DNA from: Planctomycetota bacterium
Lineage (GTDB): Bacteria; Planctomycetota; Phycisphaerae; Phycisphaerales; UBA1924
Assembly: GCA_003696675.1 (NCBI GenBank)
Contig: RFGH01000117.1
Location: 78,890 to 142,889, forward strand
Length of the DNA stretch: 64,000 nucleotides
Reading direction: 5' to 3'
Positions within the stretch are counted from its first letter, which is position 1. Each line of letters starts with the position of its first letter. Positions 61,004 to 64,000 of the stretch are shown one piece after another. A program made the translations under genes and the position numbers. Below the pieces are notes generated by a model, which did not search any database, was not told the origin of the DNA, and saw only the letters and a program-made list of their open reading frames with translations.

Positions 61004-63910
61004 ATGTCCCAGACCCAGATCAAGACCTCCGCCAGCGCCCCGATCCCCCCCGGGCGGTCCGCCGCCGAGGTCCGGGCGGCGTTCATCAAGTTCTTCGAGG
61101 AACGCGGGCATACCTTCGTCCCCTCCTCGACCTCCTGCCCGATGAACGATCCCTCGTTGCGCGACACCTTCGCCAACGCGGGCATGAACCAGTTCAAGCC
61201 GATCTTCCAGGGGGTGCTGCCCCCGGACTCGCCCCTCGCCGGGCTCAAGCGGGCCGTGAACAGCCAGAAATGCATCCGCGCCGGCGGCAAGCACAATGAC
61301 CTCGACGATGTCGGACGCGACACCTATCACCACACCTTCTTCGAGATGCTCGGCAACTGGTCCTTCGGCGACTACTTCAAGAAAGAAGCCATCGCCTGGT
61401 CCTTCGAGCTCCTGACCAAGGTATGGGGGATCGACCCCGACCGGCTGTACGCCACCTACTTCGAGGGTGCCCCAGAACAGGGCGTGCCCACCGACACCGA
61501 GACCCGAGACCTGTGGCGACAGTACCTGCCCGACGACCACATCCTCCCGGGCAACATGAAGGACAACTTCTGGGAGATGGGCGACACCGGCCCCTGCGGC
61601 CCGTGCACCGAGATCCACTACGACCGCATCGGCGGACGCAACGCACGCCACCTGGTCAATCAGGACGACCCGGATGTGCTGGAGATCTGGAACAATGTCT
61701 TCATCCAGTTCGACCGCATCGAGGGCGGCGAGCTCAAGCCCCTACCCGACAAGCATGTCGATACCGGCATGGGGCTGGAGCGCATTGTCTCGGTCTTGCA
61801 GGACAAGCGGAGCAACTACGACACCGATGTGTTCATGCCGCTCTTCGACTCGATCCGCAAGATCACCGGCTGCCGCCCCTACACCGGCAAGCTCGGCACC
61901 GAGGACGCCGACGGCGTGGACGAGGCGTATCGCGTCATCGCCGACCACATCCGCACGCTGACCGTCGCCATCACAGACGGACAGATGCCCGGCAACGAGA
62001 GCCGCGGCTATGTCCTCCGCCGCATCCTTCGCCGGGCCGTCCGCTACGGGCGCCAGAAGCTCAACGCGCCCGAAGGCTTCCTCGCCGGGCTGGTGCCCAC
62101 CGTGGTCGCATCGCTGGGTGACGCGTTCCCCGAGCTGAAGAAGGACCCGGAGAAGGTCCGCGCCGTGATCGCCGAGGAAGAGGAGAGCTTCGGAAGGACG
62201 CTCGACCGCGGGATCAAGATGTTCGATGACCTCGCCACAGGGTCGAAGTCCATCTCCGGCGAGGACGCCTTCAAGCTTTACGACACCTACGGCTTCCCCT
62301 TCGACCTCACGGAGATCATGGCCCGCGAGCGCGAGCTGACCGTCGACAAAGCCGGCTTCGAGAAGGCGATGGCCGAGCAGAAAGAACGCTCCCGCCAGGG
62401 CGGGCGCAAGGACGAGGGCGAACGCTTCGAGTTGCGGGCCGAGCACACCGCAGCCCTCCAGCGTCTGAATGTCAAGCCCACCGACGACTCGCTCAAGTTC
62501 GCCGCCCGCGAGATCAAGGCCACCGTCAGGGCGATCTTCAACGGGCACAACTTTGACCAGCACACCGGCGCCACCGGCACCAAACGCCGCGTCGGCATCA
62601 TCCTCGACAAGACCAACTTCTACGCAGAGATGGGCGGCCAGGTCGGCGACCACGGCGAGCTGACCGTCACCCGCGACCTCGGCAAGGGCGGCGGCGGGCA
62701 CTTCCGCGTCGAGGACACCCAGGTCTTCGGCGGCTATGTCGTCCACATCGGCCATGTCACCAAGGGCGAGATCCGCGTCGGCGAAGATGTCGCCTGCCTC
62801 GTCGATCACGCTCGACGCGACCGCATCGCGGCCAACCACACCGCCACCCACCTGCTCAACCTGGCGCTCAGGCAGACCCTGGGCGACGGAGTTGACCAGC
62901 GCGGCTCACTGGTCGATCCCGACCGGCTCCGCTTCGATTTCTCCTACAACCAGGGCGTCGAACCCGACCAACTCGCCGCGATCGAGTCCTCGGTCCGCGA
63001 GCTGATCGCAGCAGACCTGCCCGTTCACGCCGAGGTTGCACCGCTGGCTCAAGCCCAGCACATCAACGGGCTCCGCGCCGTCTTCGGCGAGGCCTACCCC
63101 GACCCCGTCCGCGTTGTCTCGATCGGTGCCCCGGTCGCCGACCTGCTCGCCAATCCCGCCGACGGACGCTGGGCGTCCCAGTCCACCGAGTTCTGCGGCG
63201 GGACCCACCTGCCCAGCACCGGGCGGGCCAAGGCCTTCGCCCTGACCAGTGAGGAAGGCATCGCCAAGGGCGTACGACGCATCTTCGCCCTGACCGGCGT
63301 GCCCGCCCAGGCCGCGATCGAGGCGGCCGACGCCCTCGACCGCGATGCCGCCAACCTCGCCAAGCTGCCCGACAGCGAGCTCGCCAAAGGCGTGCAGCAG
63401 CTCAACGCCCGGATCGACCAGATGACCATCCCCGCGGTCCGCAAGGCGATGCTCCGCGCCACCCTCGCCGGATATCAAGAGCGGGTCAAGCAAGCCAGCA
63501 AAGCCGCTGCCGCCGCCAAGGCCGCCGAGGCCCAGAAGCTCGCTCGGGGCATCGCAGCCTCAGCCGCCGGCTCGCCCGACGAGGTGGTCATCGCCTCGCT
63601 CGACCTGGGGTCGGACAAGGCGTCCCTCGAAGCGGCTATGAAGGTCATCCGCGACGCGAATCCGAACAAAGCAGTCCTGATCCTCTCCCCGGACGAGGAC
63701 GCCGGGCGGGTCTCCGTCGTCGCCAGCGTGCCCAAGTGCATGACCGACCGAGGCCTGAAAGCCGGCGATTGGGTCCGCGAGGTCACCGGGGTCATGGGCG
63801 GCAAGGGCGGCGGACGCCCCGACACCGCCCAGGGCTCCGGTCCCGATCTCACGAAGGTACGCGAGGCCGTCGCCGCCGCCCGAGTGTTCGCCGCCCGGGC
63901 CACATCATGA
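61004..63910 (+). CDS. alaS: Alanyl-tRNA synthetase
   Basis: 968 residues, about 90 longer than usual. Class II catalytic core with FFEERGHTFVPSSTSCPMND, FANAGMNQFKP, HHTFFEMLGNWSFGDYFKKEA and DTGMGLERIVSVLQ. The editing domain has HTATHLLNLALRQTLG and CGGTH, the zinc-binding Cys/His set. The C-terminal DHHA1-like part ends with DRGLKAGDWVREVTGVMGGKGGGRPDTAQG. It charges tRNA-Ala and edits mischarged Ser or Gly. Extra length comes mainly from loops in the middle (residues ~430-560). Its stop overlaps an ATGATG start (63907). Confidence 0.97.
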   Translation: MSQTQIKTSASAPIPPGRSAAEVRAAFIKFFEERGHTFVPSSTSCPMNDPSLRDTFANAGMNQFKPIFQGVLPPDSPLAGLKRAVNSQKCIRAGGKHNDLDDVGRDTYHHTFFEMLGNWSFGDYFKKEAIAWSFELLTKVWGIDPDRLYATYFEGAPEQGVPTDTETRDLWRQYLPDDHILPGNMKDNFWEMGDTGPCGPCTEIHYDRIGGRNARHLVNQDDPDVLEIWNNVFIQFDRIEGGELKPLPDKHVDTGMGLERIVSVLQDKRSNYDTDVFMPLFDSIRKITGCRPYTGKLGTEDADGVDEAYRVIADHIRTLTVAITDGQMPGNESRGYVLRRILRRAVRYGRQKLNAPEGFLAGLVPTVVASLGDAFPELKKDPEKVRAVIAEEEESFGRTLDRGIKMFDDLATGSKSISGEDAFKLYDTYGFPFDLTEIMARERELTVDKAGFEKAMAEQKERSRQGGRKDEGERFELRAEHTAALQRLNVKPTDDSLKFAAREIKATVRAIFNGHNFDQHTGATGTKRRVGIILDKTNFYAEMGGQVGDHGELTVTRDLGKGGGGHFRVEDTQVFGGYVVHIGHVTKGEIRVGEDVACLVDHARRDRIAANHTATHLLNLALRQTLGDGVDQRGSLVDPDRLRFDFSYNQGVEPDQLAAIESSVRELIAADLPVHAEVAPLAQAQHINGLRAVFGEAYPDPVRVVSIGAPVADLLANPADGRWASQSTEFCGGTHLPSTGRAKAFALTSEEGIAKGVRRIFALTGVPAQAAIEAADALDRDAANLAKLPDSELAKGVQQLNARIDQMTIPAVRKAMLRATLAGYQERVKQASKAAAAAKAAEAQKLARGIAASAAGSPDEVVIASLDLGSDKASLEAAMKVIRDANPNKAVLILSPDEDAGRVSVVASVPKCMTDRGLKAGDWVREVTGVMGGKGGGRPDTAQGSGPDLTKVREAVAAARVFAARATS

Positions 63911-64000
63911 TGACCGGCAACGCCCCAGCGCCGCAACCCCATGACACACCGCAGGATGGGTCTCAGCCCCGGGATCCGCGGCTCGAGATCCCCCCCGTAC
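63907..64000 (+). CDS. Start of a gene coupled to alaS (partial)
   Basis: ATG 63907 overlaps the alaS stop (ATGA), and ATG 63910 follows at once. The frame is open to the right edge: about 31 residues, Pro/Gln/Asp-rich (MMTGNAPAPQPHDTPQDG) with no domain yet. Only the overlap and the open frame support it. Confidence 0.55.
   Translation, partial: MMTGNAPAPQPHDTPQDGSQPRDPRLEIPPV

Noticed and set aside
1-64000. CRISPR array, prophage, toxin-antitoxin or defence island
   Set aside because: No regular direct repeats, integrase, capsid, cas or nuclease genes found; the lone methyltransferase has no partner.

Overview
This window is a stretch of ordinary chromosome from a GC-rich bacterium, most likely a planctomycete of the class Phycisphaerae. 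That assignment is an inference. It rests on secreted proteins ending in a dockerin-like tail of the type ..DIFDIL..Y...YNAGCP, a trypsin-like protease with a VPTPGG / Arg-rich sorting tail, repeated zinc ribbons of the form CxxCGYxL..CPECG, a long MnmA with an inserted loop, and diderm genes (lpxA, OmpH/Skp, rseP) beside flagellar fliD/fliS. I see no rRNA, tRNA, CRISPR array, insertion sequence, prophage or plasmid backbone. Genes are packed tightly and many neighbours overlap by 4 bases (ATGA or GTGA).

Layout. 0-2.4 kb: a division-cluster fragment on the minus strand (rsmH, a LysM membrane protein, an FtsL-like protein, start of ftsI). 2.4-7 kb: a small zinc-ribbon protein, a secreted metalloprotease, a cation/proton antiporter and an M29 aminopeptidase. 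7-14.6 kb: OmpH, lipB, then a tightly linked plus-strand run lpxA, metallo-beta-lactamase-fold protein, methyltransferase, rsfS and aroB, followed by a small SHOCT-like protein and clpX. 14.6-18.4 kb: an unusual minus-strand trio: an unknown protein, a ParA-type ATPase fused to a glycogen-binding (CBM48-like) domain, and a protein that looks like a MinD/FlhG fold without a P-loop. 18.5-20.7 kb: acylphosphatase, a HAD phosphatase, and a DUF418 membrane protein broken by an in-frame amber codon. 20.8-24.8 kb: dnaG and rpoD. 24.9-30.5 kb: a HAF-repeat secreted protein, an unknown gene and bifunctional putA. 30.6-33.5 kb: ribF (with a 9-C tract that breaks its frame), a DHH phosphoesterase and an orphan DNA-methyltransferase-like gene.

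33.5-42.2 kb: unknown gene, mnmA, a zinc-ribbon membrane protein, purQ, DUF1015, a thioredoxin-like protein, two CNNM/CorC-type transporter-like proteins and an HscB-like J protein. 42.2-45.1 kb: a racemase-like protein and a small redox block (rhodanese-like lipoprotein without the active cysteine, DsbD-alpha-like protein, redoxin). 45.2-53.5 kb: a long rseP, an alpha/beta hydrolase, deoC, a zinc-ribbon membrane protein, a PilZ-J-domain fusion, and an aldehyde dehydrogenase pair in which the second member is catalytically degenerate. 53.5-64 kb: two membrane proteins, fliD and fliS, holB, the trypsin-like protease, alaS and the start of one more gene.

Most genes are housekeeping (cell wall, lipid A, replication, transcription, protein quality control, tRNA modification). 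The least explained parts are the ParA-CBM48 locus, the PilZ-J fusion, the split ALDH pair beside deoC, and two apparent frame lesions (DUF418 amber, ribF C9). Starts were chosen from ribosome-binding sites, family N-termini and overlap with the preceding stop; several are uncertain and are noted in each entry.
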